The notes under the pieces: model-generated
Databases searched by the model: none
What the model was told of the DNA's origin: nothing
Seen by the model: only the letters and a program-made list of their open reading frames with translations
Made by a program: the position numbers and the translations under genes
Part shown: piece by piece, positions 33,789 through 41,578 of the stretch
Position numbering within the stretch: position 1 is the first letter of the stretch
How the letters are laid out: every line of letters begins with the position of its first letter
Assembly (NCBI RefSeq): GCF_009811755.1
Contig: NZ_BLIV01000004.1
Coordinates: 372,001 to 436,000 of the forward strand
Reading direction: 5' to 3'
From: Roseobacter cerasinus
GTDB lineage: Bacteria; Pseudomonadota; Alphaproteobacteria; Rhodobacterales; Rhodobacteraceae
Length of the DNA: 64,000 nucleotides

Positions 33789-35587
33789 GCACAGCCTACC
33801 GGGCGCTGCTGCCCGGGACGTTCGTTCTCCTGTTGGCGGGTATTTGGGCCGTCACCATGTCTTTGCCACATGTGTCGGCACGTGCAAGCTGGCTGGATGG
33901 GCTGGAATCCACCCTGCTGGATGTGCGGTTTCGGGTGTCTGGTCCGGTGGTGCCGATGCCAGAGGTTGCCATTGTCGTGGTCGACGATGCCACGCTTGGC
34001 AAGGTGGATCTGGCCGCGAAGCCGGGCCGCGTTCTGATTGCCGAGACCGTTGATGCCATTGCCGCTGCACAGCCAAAGGTGATTGGGCTCGATATCATCT
34101 TTGCTGATCCGGGCGCGCCTGAGGCTGATGCGCGGCTGGCGGCATCCTTAGCCCGCGCGCCGACGGTGATCGCCGCCGGTGCGCGTTTTGCCGAAGAGGG
34201 ATCCGCCTCCGACGTGCCGCGTCCAAACGCCGTGCTGCGCCCCCAACCCAGGCTTGCCACAGCTTCGGATGTCGCTTTGGTCAACCTGTCGACCGATGTC
34301 AGAGGTGTGCCGCGCCATGTCCCGTTGGTCTTTGCGACCGAGCGCGGGGTCGAGCCGTCCTTTGCGCTGACCATCGCGTCCCGGTTCCAGAGCGAAGAGC
34401 CGCAGATCGCCGCGCATCAGCTTGATCTCGGGCCTATCTCGGTGCCGCTGGATGTTGGTCTGACCATGCCCATCCGCCTCGTCGGCGCGGAAGGGCAGGT
34501 GCCAACCTACTCAGCGGCGGATGTGCTGCGTGGGCAGGTCAATGACGCACTGCGGGGCCGCGCCGTGATCCTGGGTTACACGGCCACGGGGTTCGGCGAC
34601 CGCTTCCCAACGCCTTTTGACGACACTGTACCGGGGGTCGAAATCCTTGCGGGTGTGGTGTCACAGATGCTCGGCGGCGCAACACTTCGACGTGACGCGG
34701 AGACCCGCAGGCTGGACGCGGCGGCGGGCTTTGGCCTTGCGCTGGTGTCGAGCCTGCTGGTGCTCGCTCTGCCGTTGTCGCGGGGGGTGCCAATCGCTCT
34801 TTGCCTGATCTTCGGGTGGGGCGCTGTGGTCTTCGGGGCCTTCGGTCAGGGCGTTTGGCTCAGCGCGGCCCTGCCTTTGATGGCAAGCGCTGTGCCGGTC
34901 GTCTGTGCTGCAATTCTGCGGTACTATACCGAACGATGCAGAGCTGCGCGGGGTGCTGAGGCTCTGGCCGCTTTCAAGCAGTTTCAATCCCCCGCCCTGG
35001 CTGAGTTGATCGCAGATGATCCGTCCTTTCTGCAGACACCAACGCCTCGGTCGCTTGTCATCTTCTTTGTTGATCTGAGCAGTTTTACGGGCCTCTCGGA
35101 ACGTTTGGGGCCAGCCCGCACACAAGACCTGTTGAAGGGGTTTCACCAGATCACCGCCAGCGCGGTGGAGGATGAGGATGGCGTTGTCCTGAACTACATG
35201 GGGGATGGGGTGCTGGCTGTCTTCGGGATGGTCGGGGCAGGTGAGGCCAGCGCCGATCGGGCCTTGCGCACCTCCTTTGCGCTGCTGGAGGGTGTGGCTG
35301 CTTTGAGCGGGCCCGACTATGACGTCGGGTGTCGGATCGGGCTGCACTATGGCGCGGTGATCCTGTCGCGTCAGGGTGGAGATCGGCATCAGCAGGTCTC
35401 GGTCGCGGGGGACAGCGTCAACCTGGCCAGCCGCTTGCTGGAGATCGCCAAGGCAGAAGGTGCTGCGATTGCCGCAACAGAGGATTTTGTGGGTAGGACC
35501 ACCACTGCGCCGCCGCCTGCAACCGTGAAATCCGTGCCGGTGCGAGGGCGCGATGGGGGCGCACAGGTGCATTTCTGGATAGGCTGA
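33785..35587 (+). CDS. CHASE2-domain class III adenylate/guanylate cyclase
   Basis: 600 residues. An N-terminal membrane helix is followed by a periplasmic CHASE2 sensor (LDVRFRVSGPVVPMPEVAIV; GLDIIFADPGAPEAD, about residues 45-290). Helices at about 310-380 follow (GFGLALVSSLLVLALPLS), then a cytosolic class III cyclase domain at 415-595. Metal-binding Asp residues are visible in VIFFVDLSSFTGLSERLG (about 428) and NYMGDGVLAVFG (about 473), so catalysis should be intact. GCRIGLHYGAVILS and GDSVNLASRLLEIA follow. It makes cAMP, or less likely cGMP, in response to a periplasmic cue, perhaps through the coupled FecR protein. Confidence 0.93.
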   Translation: MSTAYRALLPGTFVLLLAGIWAVTMSLPHVSARASWLDGLESTLLDVRFRVSGPVVPMPEVAIVVVDDATLGKVDLAAKPGRVLIAETVDAIAAAQPKVIGLDIIFADPGAPEADARLAASLARAPTVIAAGARFAEEGSASDVPRPNAVLRPQPRLATASDVALVNLSTDVRGVPRHVPLVFATERGVEPSFALTIASRFQSEEPQIAAHQLDLGPISVPLDVGLTMPIRLVGAEGQVPTYSAADVLRGQVNDALRGRAVILGYTATGFGDRFPTPFDDTVPGVEILAGVVSQMLGGATLRRDAETRRLDAAAGFGLALVSSLLVLALPLSRGVPIALCLIFGWGAVVFGAFGQGVWLSAALPLMASAVPVVCAAILRYYTERCRAARGAEALAAFKQFQSPALAELIADDPSFLQTPTPRSLVIFFVDLSSFTGLSERLGPARTQDLLKGFHQITASAVEDEDGVVLNYMGDGVLAVFGMVGAGEASADRALRTSFALLEGVAALSGPDYDVGCRIGLHYGAVILSRQGGDRHQQVSVAGDSVNLASRLLEIAKAEGAAIAATEDFVGRTTTAPPPATVKSVPVRGRDGGAQVHFWIG

Positions 35588-35597
35588 CGTGCCAGTC

Positions 35598-36377
35598 CTA
35601 GCTGTTGATCAGCGCGCTGAGTTCGTCTGCCGCCCCGCGCAGGGTGTCGATGTGGCGGCTTAGGGAGGCAAGGTCATGGCGCTGCAGCGGCGTATGCACG
35701 GACAGGGTCGAGACCAGCCGCTTTCGGTCATCCAGGATTGGCACCGCAATGGCGACCATGTCTTCCATGAACTCCTGATTGTCGGTGGAATACCCGCGCT
35801 TGCGGGTGGCCTCGATCTCGGCCTTAAGCGCGGCCTTGTCGGTGATCGTGTGCGGCGCGTGGCTCTCGAAGGTCGCCGCCGAGAGATACCTGTCGAAATA
35901 GGCACTTCTGAGCGAGGACAGATACATCTTGCCGCTTGCCGTGCAATAAAACGGCACTTGGGTGCCAACCGGCAGTTGGATGCGCAGCGGCCAATGGGTT
36001 TCGACCCGGTCCAGATAGGTCATCCCGTCGCGGTCTGGCGTGGCGATGTTGCAGGTTTCACCGATCTTCTCAGCCACGCTGCGCAGGATGGTCAGCCGGA
36101 CGGTGCGTATGCGCTGCGCGGATGCGGTATGCATCGAGAGTTGTCGCAAACGAGGGCCGGGCCCGTAGGACCGGCCGTCGATATCTCTTTGCAGAAAGCC
36201 TTCCGCTTCTGCGGTGTTGAACAGCCGGTGCAGCGTGGGTTTGGGAAGGTTCAGCGTGTCCTTCAGCGCTGTTGGCGTGACGGGCACACCTGCCTTTGCC
36301 ACTTCCTCAAGCAGGACCAGCAACCGCAAGTTGGTTGGGATCTGGCCCTGCTGTTGGTCTGCTAAATCGTCCGGCAT
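35598..36377 (-). CDS. IclR family transcriptional regulator
   Basis: 259 residues. Winged helix at about residues 15-75 (LRLLVLLEEVAKAGVPVTPT; LPKPTLHRLFNTAEAEGFL), then the IclR effector domain with VAEKIGETCNIATPDRDGMT, FYCTASGKMYLSSL and ISVHTP-like end. It lies nine bases after the DctM stop in the same direction and so belongs to the TRAP operon, which it presumably regulates together with the divergent GMC oxidase gene. Confidence 0.92.
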   Translation of the reverse strand: MPDDLADQQQGQIPTNLRLLVLLEEVAKAGVPVTPTALKDTLNLPKPTLHRLFNTAEAEGFLQRDIDGRSYGPGPRLRQLSMHTASAQRIRTVRLTILRSVAEKIGETCNIATPDRDGMTYLDRVETHWPLRIQLPVGTQVPFYCTASGKMYLSSLRSAYFDRYLSAATFESHAPHTITDKAALKAEIEATRKRGYSTDNQEFMEDMVAIAVPILDDRKRLVSTLSVHTPLQRHDLASLSRHIDTLRGAADELSALINS

Positions 36378-36386
36378 GCTCTCTCG

Positions 36387-37745
36387 TTATCTGTTTGGCA
36401 ACAGCATCAGTGCCAGATCCGGGACGAGGGCCACGAGGAACCAGACTGCCAGGAGCGACACAAGATACATTGTGGAGTACCGCAGAAGCCGGAAATAGGG
36501 AACACCCGTCACCCCGGAGGCCACATAAAGGTTAAGACCGTAGGGTGGTGTGATGAAACCGATGGAGGCCCCGACGAGGAAGATCACCGAGAAGTGGATC
36601 GGATCGACACCCACTGATCCCGCGATGGGTGCGAGGATTGGGGCGAGGATGATCGTCACCGGCAGTGATTCCAAAACCATGCCCGAGACAAACACGATCA
36701 GCATCGCTGTGGCCAGAACGGCGTAGTAGCCGCCCATGGAGATCACGAAATCTCCGATCACCTGCTGCGCACCCAGAAGCGAGAGGATCTGCTGCATCAC
36801 GACCGAAATCGCGATCAGCGGCGCCAGAATGCCGGTGATCTGTGCAGACCGAACCACGATGCCCGGGATCTGCGGGATGGTGAACCCTTCCACCAGCAGC
36901 ATCTCGGCGTAGCTTTTCTCTTCCCAGGTGCGGCCTTCCTTAATGCGGAAGAGATGGCTCAGCGCCCAGCTGACCAACCCTGCAATCACACAGAAGCCCA
37001 CGGTCACGCCCGCCGCTTCGGTGGGGGAAAACTTACCGGTGTAGATGCCCCAGAGCACCAAACCGATGGCGAAGAAGCCGAGCCAGGCGCCGAATGCGGT
37101 TTTCAGCACGCGGTTCAGTTGCAGCGGAATGATGTAGCCCCAGCCGTTGGCGCGGCAGATCACCCAGCAGGCGAACTGCATGCCAAAGACCATCAGCGCG
37201 CCGGGGATGATGCCCGCAACGAAGAGGTCCGAGATGGGCAGGTTCATCAGGAAGCCGTAGACAATGAAGATGATCGACGGCGGGATGATGATACCGACGG
37301 TGCCGCCCGCAGCCGCTGTGGCGGCTGAGAAGCGCTCGTCATAGCCACCCTTGACCATTTCGGGGTGCAGCATCGAGCCGATGGTGGCCGTGGTGGCCGA
37401 GTTAGAGCCTGAGATCGCCGCAAAAAGGCCGCAGGCACCGAGCGATGCCATCGCCAGACCACCACGGAGCCAGCCGAGGCAGGCGTAGGCATAGTCAGAC
37501 AATCGTCGTGCGATGCCGGATTTGTTGATCAAATCCCCGGTCAGGATGAAGAGCGGCATCGCCAGCAGGGCAAAGCCCTTGTTGAAGACGTTCATGAGCT
37601 CTGCGCCCATGTTGTCAAGCGTGAGGCCCAGCACAAAGGAGCAGCCGATCACCCAATAGGCGATGACCAACAGCACCGGCACGCCCAGCATGAAGAGGCC
37701 CGTGACCCCCAGTGAAATCAGTGTGATGAGTGTACCGTCGGCCAT
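36387..37745 (-). CDS. TRAP transporter large permease (DctM-like)
   Basis: 452 residues from ATG 37745, which overlaps the DctQ stop by one base (TAATG). A longer frame adds 86 residues that are simply the DctQ gene read out of frame. About twelve helices: ISLGVTGLFMLGVPVLLVIA, FALLAMPLFILTGDLINKSG, AAGGTVGIIIPPSIIFIVYG, and the C-terminal ITPPYGLNLYVASGV. It is the ion-coupled transport subunit of the second TRAP system. Confidence 0.93.
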   Translation of the reverse strand: MADGTLITLISLGVTGLFMLGVPVLLVIAYWVIGCSFVLGLTLDNMGAELMNVFNKGFALLAMPLFILTGDLINKSGIARRLSDYAYACLGWLRGGLAMASLGACGLFAAISGSNSATTATIGSMLHPEMVKGGYDERFSAATAAAGGTVGIIIPPSIIFIVYGFLMNLPISDLFVAGIIPGALMVFGMQFACWVICRANGWGYIIPLQLNRVLKTAFGAWLGFFAIGLVLWGIYTGKFSPTEAAGVTVGFCVIAGLVSWALSHLFRIKEGRTWEEKSYAEMLLVEGFTIPQIPGIVVRSAQITGILAPLIAISVVMQQILSLLGAQQVIGDFVISMGGYYAVLATAMLIVFVSGMVLESLPVTIILAPILAPIAGSVGVDPIHFSVIFLVGASIGFITPPYGLNLYVASGVTGVPYFRLLRYSTMYLVSLLAVWFLVALVPDLALMLLPNR

Positions 37746-38413
37746 TATGCATCCCCCCCGATAACGGCTTGTTCGATCAGAGGCTCGCCCGACCGGTATC
37801 TGCGCATGTCTTCTGCGATGTTCTGGAACGCCCGCCCGGCCATCAGCACGGCAGCGATGGGCGCGGTGATCAGGAACCACCATTGCATGGTGTTGTCTGT
37901 GCCCAGAACGATCTGGAAGTTGGCCGCCGAGTTCGCTGTCAGACGGCATGTCGTTACAAAGAGGATCAGCGCAAAGCCGAACCAGAGGAGGAAATCGAGC
38001 CACAGACAGGCGATCTGCCCCCCCCTTGGCATTTTGGTGCGAAATTCTGAGAAGCTTAGGTGCGTCCGCAATCGGATGTTATAGGAGGCGCCAAACCAGG
38101 CCATGACCATGAAGAGGAATGGCGGAATGGTGGTCGACCACGGCTGCTGGTTGTTGAAGACAAAACGGTCCACAACACCCCAGAAAATGATGAAGGCGAT
38201 GGCGAGGTAGGAATAGACCATCACCGTCCGCTCAAGGTGGCGTTCGATGAATGGCACGTGGCGGTAGATCATGGAAACAAGGTAGCCGCCGATGATAAGC
38301 GCGATGACACCGAGATACCATTTGGCGTCCGAGCGTAGGGCATTGGTGATCTCGAAGCTGTCTTGCGAAGCAAGCGCCGACAAGATCGTCCCCATATCCG
38401 ATAAAATAGACAA
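37745..38413 (-). CDS. TRAP transporter small permease (DctQ-like)
   Basis: 222 residues, four to five membrane helices (YLGVIALIIGGYLVSMIY; VYSYLAIAFIIFWGVVDRF; FFLWFGFALILF-like; WFLITAPIAAVLMAGRAF). The start is TTG at 38413, supported by GGAGG eight bases upstream; an internal ATG six codons later is possible. Longer than a minimal DctQ because of an extra N-terminal helix. Middle gene of the P-Q-M TRAP operon. Confidence 0.88.
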   Translation of the reverse strand: MSILSDMGTILSALASQDSFEITNALRSDAKWYLGVIALIIGGYLVSMIYRHVPFIERHLERTVMVYSYLAIAFIIFWGVVDRFVFNNQQPWSTTIPPFLFMVMAWFGASYNIRLRTHLSFSEFRTKMPRGGQIACLWLDFLLWFGFALILFVTTCRLTANSAANFQIVLGTDNTMQWWFLITAPIAAVLMAGRAFQNIAEDMRRYRSGEPLIEQAVIGGDA

Positions 38414-38509
38414 ACCTTGTTCCTCCCAAAAAGGTTTGGTCCGCGCTCAACGTTTTGCTGAAAAAGCCCGGGCACGCCCTAGGCGGCGATGGCCGGCTTC
38501 ATGCGGACA

Positions 38510-38544
38510 AAATGGCCGGCCCCTGCATGAGGGACCGGCTGTTT
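38510..38544 (-). terminator. hairpin between the TRAP binding-protein gene and dctQ
   Basis: An inverted repeat (core GCCGG-CCCCT loop AGGG-ACCGGC, flanked by AAA and TTT) lies 17 bases after the SBP stop and about 97 bases before dctQ. Reading leftwards the stem is followed by ATTTTG. It probably gives partial termination or mRNA protection, allowing excess binding protein over permease. Confidence 0.55.
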
Positions 38545-38560
38545 GCACGATGTGCGTGAG

Positions 38561-39790
38561 TTACGCTTTCCACCAGCGACGCGGCTCGACGTTTTCGGCC
38601 AGGGTGTGCGGGTTCTTGCGAACCTCGTTGTAGATGTCCTGATAGGTGTCGATGCCACCGGACCAGCCGTTGATCCGCTCGCGCCACTGCTCCCACAGCT
38701 GCGGCTGGAACTCGGGCGAGCACATTTCTTCGGCTTTCTTGCGCTCCGCATCCGAAAGCATCGCCATGCGCACGTTGTTCTCGGCAAAGATCGTGCCGGG
38801 CAGCTGCGGGTCGGTTGCACCCACGGTGTTGACCAGCGCCGCTTCGTTGGCCGCTTGTACATGCACCTGAGACAGGTAGGCCGATTCCATCACCGCATCC
38901 TGCAGTTCGCCGCCGAGGCTGTCGAAGACAGAGGCCGACATGGCGGTGTGCTCTGTGCCGCAGAAGAAGCGCAGGTCGACCGACTGGCTGACCACTGGTG
39001 ACATGTTGGCATAGGCCACGGCGGAGGCCCATGTTTCCGCACCGTCGATCAGGCCCTGTTTCAGACCGTCGAGGGTTTCTTCCCAGGCGATCGGCACCGG
39101 GTTCAGACCCAGAGCCTGCATCGCGATCCGGCCCAGCTGCGTGCCCGTCACGCGGTTCTTGGTGCCGTTGAGGGTTTCGATGTTGGTGACGGTCTCGCGA
39201 TCCTGCCAGGCCAGACCCAGCTGGATGCCACGCAGTTCGGCATGGCTGAAGAGGAACTTCAGACCGTGGCGCTTCTCGAACGGCTCGCGCAGGATGCGCT
39301 GCGATTCCGGGCTGTACATAAAGTAGTACTGATCCGCGCGCGTGCGGAACATATAGGCGTAGTCGAGCACGTTCAGATAGGGCGCGCCGCCTGCAGAGTT
39401 CTGGGTGGAGGCGGCATAGACGTCCACAATACCCTGCTGGGTCTTCTCAACACAGCTCAGCTGGTTGCAGATCTGGTTGTTGCCGATGAATTCGAGACGA
39501 ATCTCTCCGTCTGTGCGGCTTTCAAGGTCACGTGCGAACTCCAGAACGCCTGCGCGCTCGATAAGCAGGTTTTGCGGGTTGAAGCCGGCCGCGCCGATTT
39601 TCAACGTGAACTTGGCATCTTTTGCGAAACGCTTTTCATATGTGGATTCAGCAGCTTGCGCCAGGTTCGACAGGCTCATCGCGCCGCCGAATGAGCCCGC
39701 AGCCAGCAGCGTGGAGCTGAGACCATAGCGGCCCGCGACGCGAAATAAATCCCGGCGCGACAGATGTTTGATATTGTTCTGGATTTTCAT
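38561..39790 (-). CDS. TRAP transporter substrate-binding protein (DctP-like)
   Basis: 409 residues from ATG 39790, which has a perfect GGGAGGAAGTC before it. Twin-arginine signal SRRDLFRVAGRYGLSSTLLA at about residues 12-31, cut near AQAAES. Longer than typical DctP (about 330), with C-rich NNQICNQLSCVEKTQQG and TQNSAGGAPYLNVLDYAY. First gene of the leftward P-Q-M-IclR operon. The solute is unknown; the divergent choline-dehydrogenase-like enzyme hints at an alcohol or amino alcohol. Confidence 0.9.
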   Translation of the reverse strand: MKIQNNIKHLSRRDLFRVAGRYGLSSTLLAAGSFGGAMSLSNLAQAAESTYEKRFAKDAKFTLKIGAAGFNPQNLLIERAGVLEFARDLESRTDGEIRLEFIGNNQICNQLSCVEKTQQGIVDVYAASTQNSAGGAPYLNVLDYAYMFRTRADQYYFMYSPESQRILREPFEKRHGLKFLFSHAELRGIQLGLAWQDRETVTNIETLNGTKNRVTGTQLGRIAMQALGLNPVPIAWEETLDGLKQGLIDGAETWASAVAYANMSPVVSQSVDLRFFCGTEHTAMSASVFDSLGGELQDAVMESAYLSQVHVQAANEAALVNTVGATDPQLPGTIFAENNVRMAMLSDAERKKAEEMCSPEFQPQLWEQWRERINGWSGGIDTYQDIYNEVRKNPHTLAENVEPRRWWKA

Positions 39791-39816
39791 GACTTCCTCC
39801 CTGAATGTCATTTATT

Positions 39817-39831
39817 GAGACTAGCAGTCCC
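39817..39831. promoter_or_regulatory. possible operator between the TRAP operon and GMC oxidase gene
   Basis: A 15-base imperfect dyad (GAGACT-AGC-AGTCCC) in the 106-base divergent gap, whose remainder is AT-rich and rich in T-runs. It may be the IclR site that coordinates both operons. The assignment rests on position only. Confidence 0.3.
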
Positions 39832-39896
39832 AAAAAACACTAGTATGTTTCATTCTTTTTGCATAGACTTTTTTTGTAGCGGCCAGGGAGGGCAAA

Positions 39897-41489
39897 GTGG
39901 AAGCTGATTTCATCGTCGTCGGAGCGGGGTCGGCAGGCTGTGTGCTTGCAAACCGTCTCAGTGCCAACCCAGCCAACACCGTCATTCTGTTGGAAGCGGG
40001 CGGGCGTGACCTGAATCCGTGGATCCACATTCCCGTTGGCTACTTTAAGACCATACACAATCCTTCCGTTGACTGGTGCTACAAGACCGAGCCGGACCCC
40101 GGGTTGAATGGACGCTCAATTGAATGGCCACGCGGCAAGGTTCTGGGTGGGTCATCATCCTTGAACGGCCTCCTCTACGTTCGCGGTCAACCACAAGACT
40201 ATGACCGTTGGCGGCAAATGGGCAATACCGGATGGGGCTGGGACGACGTTTTACCTCTCTTTAAGCGTGCCGAGAACAATGAGCGCGGGGCCGATGATTT
40301 CCATGGCGATCAAGGGCCTTTGTCGGTTTCCAACATGCGCATCCAGCGCCCGATCACAGATGCGTGGGTCGCGGCGGCGCAGGCGGCAGGCTACAAATTC
40401 AACCCGGATTACAATGGCGCGGATCAGGAAGGCGTCGGCTTTTTCCAACTGACGGCGCGCAACGGGCGGCGCTGCAGTTCTGCTGTTGCGTATCTCAATC
40501 CGGTCAAGAAGCGGCCCAATCTGCAGATCATCACCCATGCGCAAGTGGACAAGGTCGAGATTTCCGACGGCCGGGCCACCGGCGTCAGTTACCGGGATCG
40601 TGGCGGTACGCTGCAAACCATCACCGCCCGGCGCGAGATTGTGCTGTGCGGTGGGGCCATCAACTCGCCGCAACTGCTGATGCTGTCCGGTATCGGCGAG
40701 GGCGAGCAACTGTCCGAGCACGGTATTGAGGTGAAGAAAGACCTCAAAGGCGTGGGTAAGAACATGCAGGACCATCTGCAGGCGCGCCTCGTCTATAAAT
40801 GCAATGAGCCAACGCTGAATGACGAGGTCTCCAGTCTCTTTGGGCAGGCCAAGATCGGGTTGAAATACCTGATGTTCCGCGCCGGGCCCATGACGATGGC
40901 GGCGAGCCTGGCCACTGGCTTTCTGAAAACCCGCGAAGATATGGAAACACCGGATATTCAGTTCCATGTACAGCCGCTTTCGGCAGAGAACCCGGGCAAA
41001 GGGGCCGACAAGTTCTCCGCCTTCACCATGTCGGTCTGTCAGCTGCGCCCGGAAAGCAAGGGAGAGATCCGGCTGCAATCCGCAAAGCCGCGGGAGTATC
41101 CTAAGATCATTCCCAACTATCTCTCGACCGAAACCGATTGCCGGACCGTGGTGGCCGGGGTGAACATCGCACGCAAGATCGCGCGCCATGCGCCGCTGAC
41201 CTCGAAAATCTCCGAGGAATATCGCCCGCATGCGAGCCTTGATATGGATGACTATGAGGCAACGCTCGACTGGGCGCGCAACAACACCGCGTCGATCTAT
41301 CACCCGACGGGCACCTGCAAGATGGGATCGGATACAGACGCGGTGGTCGATGCGGAGCTGAAGGTTCATGGCATTCAGGGGCTGCGGGTGGCGGATTGCT
41401 CGATCATGCCCGAGATTGTGTCGGGCAACACCAATGCGCCTGCGATCATGATCGGGGAGAAGGCCTCGGATCTGATCCTCGCGCCCTGA
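39897..41489 (+). CDS. GMC family FAD oxidoreductase (choline/alcohol dehydrogenase-like)
   Basis: 530 residues; GTG start with GGGAGGG upstream. FAD-binding FIVVGAGSAGCVLANRLS at residues 4-21, GMC signature 1 around PRGKVLGGSSSLNGLLYVRG, signature 2 GGAINSPQLLMLSGIG, and the catalytic His region SIYHPTGTCKMG (about residue 463), followed by a second conserved Asn/His in SGNTNAPAIMIGEKASD. It oxidises a primary alcohol to an aldehyde in the cytoplasm. It resembles BetA choline dehydrogenase but also polyethylene-glycol and alkan-1-ol dehydrogenases. It diverges from a TRAP operon that probably supplies the substrate. Confidence 0.93.
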   Translation: MEADFIVVGAGSAGCVLANRLSANPANTVILLEAGGRDLNPWIHIPVGYFKTIHNPSVDWCYKTEPDPGLNGRSIEWPRGKVLGGSSSLNGLLYVRGQPQDYDRWRQMGNTGWGWDDVLPLFKRAENNERGADDFHGDQGPLSVSNMRIQRPITDAWVAAAQAAGYKFNPDYNGADQEGVGFFQLTARNGRRCSSAVAYLNPVKKRPNLQIITHAQVDKVEISDGRATGVSYRDRGGTLQTITARREIVLCGGAINSPQLLMLSGIGEGEQLSEHGIEVKKDLKGVGKNMQDHLQARLVYKCNEPTLNDEVSSLFGQAKIGLKYLMFRAGPMTMAASLATGFLKTREDMETPDIQFHVQPLSAENPGKGADKFSAFTMSVCQLRPESKGEIRLQSAKPREYPKIIPNYLSTETDCRTVVAGVNIARKIARHAPLTSKISEEYRPHASLDMDDYEATLDWARNNTASIYHPTGTCKMGSDTDAVVDAELKVHGIQGLRVADCSIMPEIVSGNTNAPAIMIGEKASDLILAP

Positions 41490-41493
41490 GAGA

Positions 41494-41522
41494 GTTCACA
41501 AAACTGATACAAAACTGTCACA
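41494..41522 (+). promoter_or_regulatory. Pho box (PhoB-binding site) with three half-sites
   Basis: Three seven-base repeats spaced by AAAA with an 11-base period: AGTTCAC, CTGATAC, CTGTCAC. The last two (41505-41522) match the classical Pho box CTGTCAT-N4-CTGTCAC at most positions; the last half-site is perfect. It ends 56 bases before the ATG of a phytase-like exported protein, the right place for PhoB activation under phosphate limitation. Confidence 0.75.
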
Positions 41523-41578
41523 CGCCCGTGTCTTGAGCCTGCGCCTTTGCGTGCATCTCAAGACCACGGAGCTCTTCA

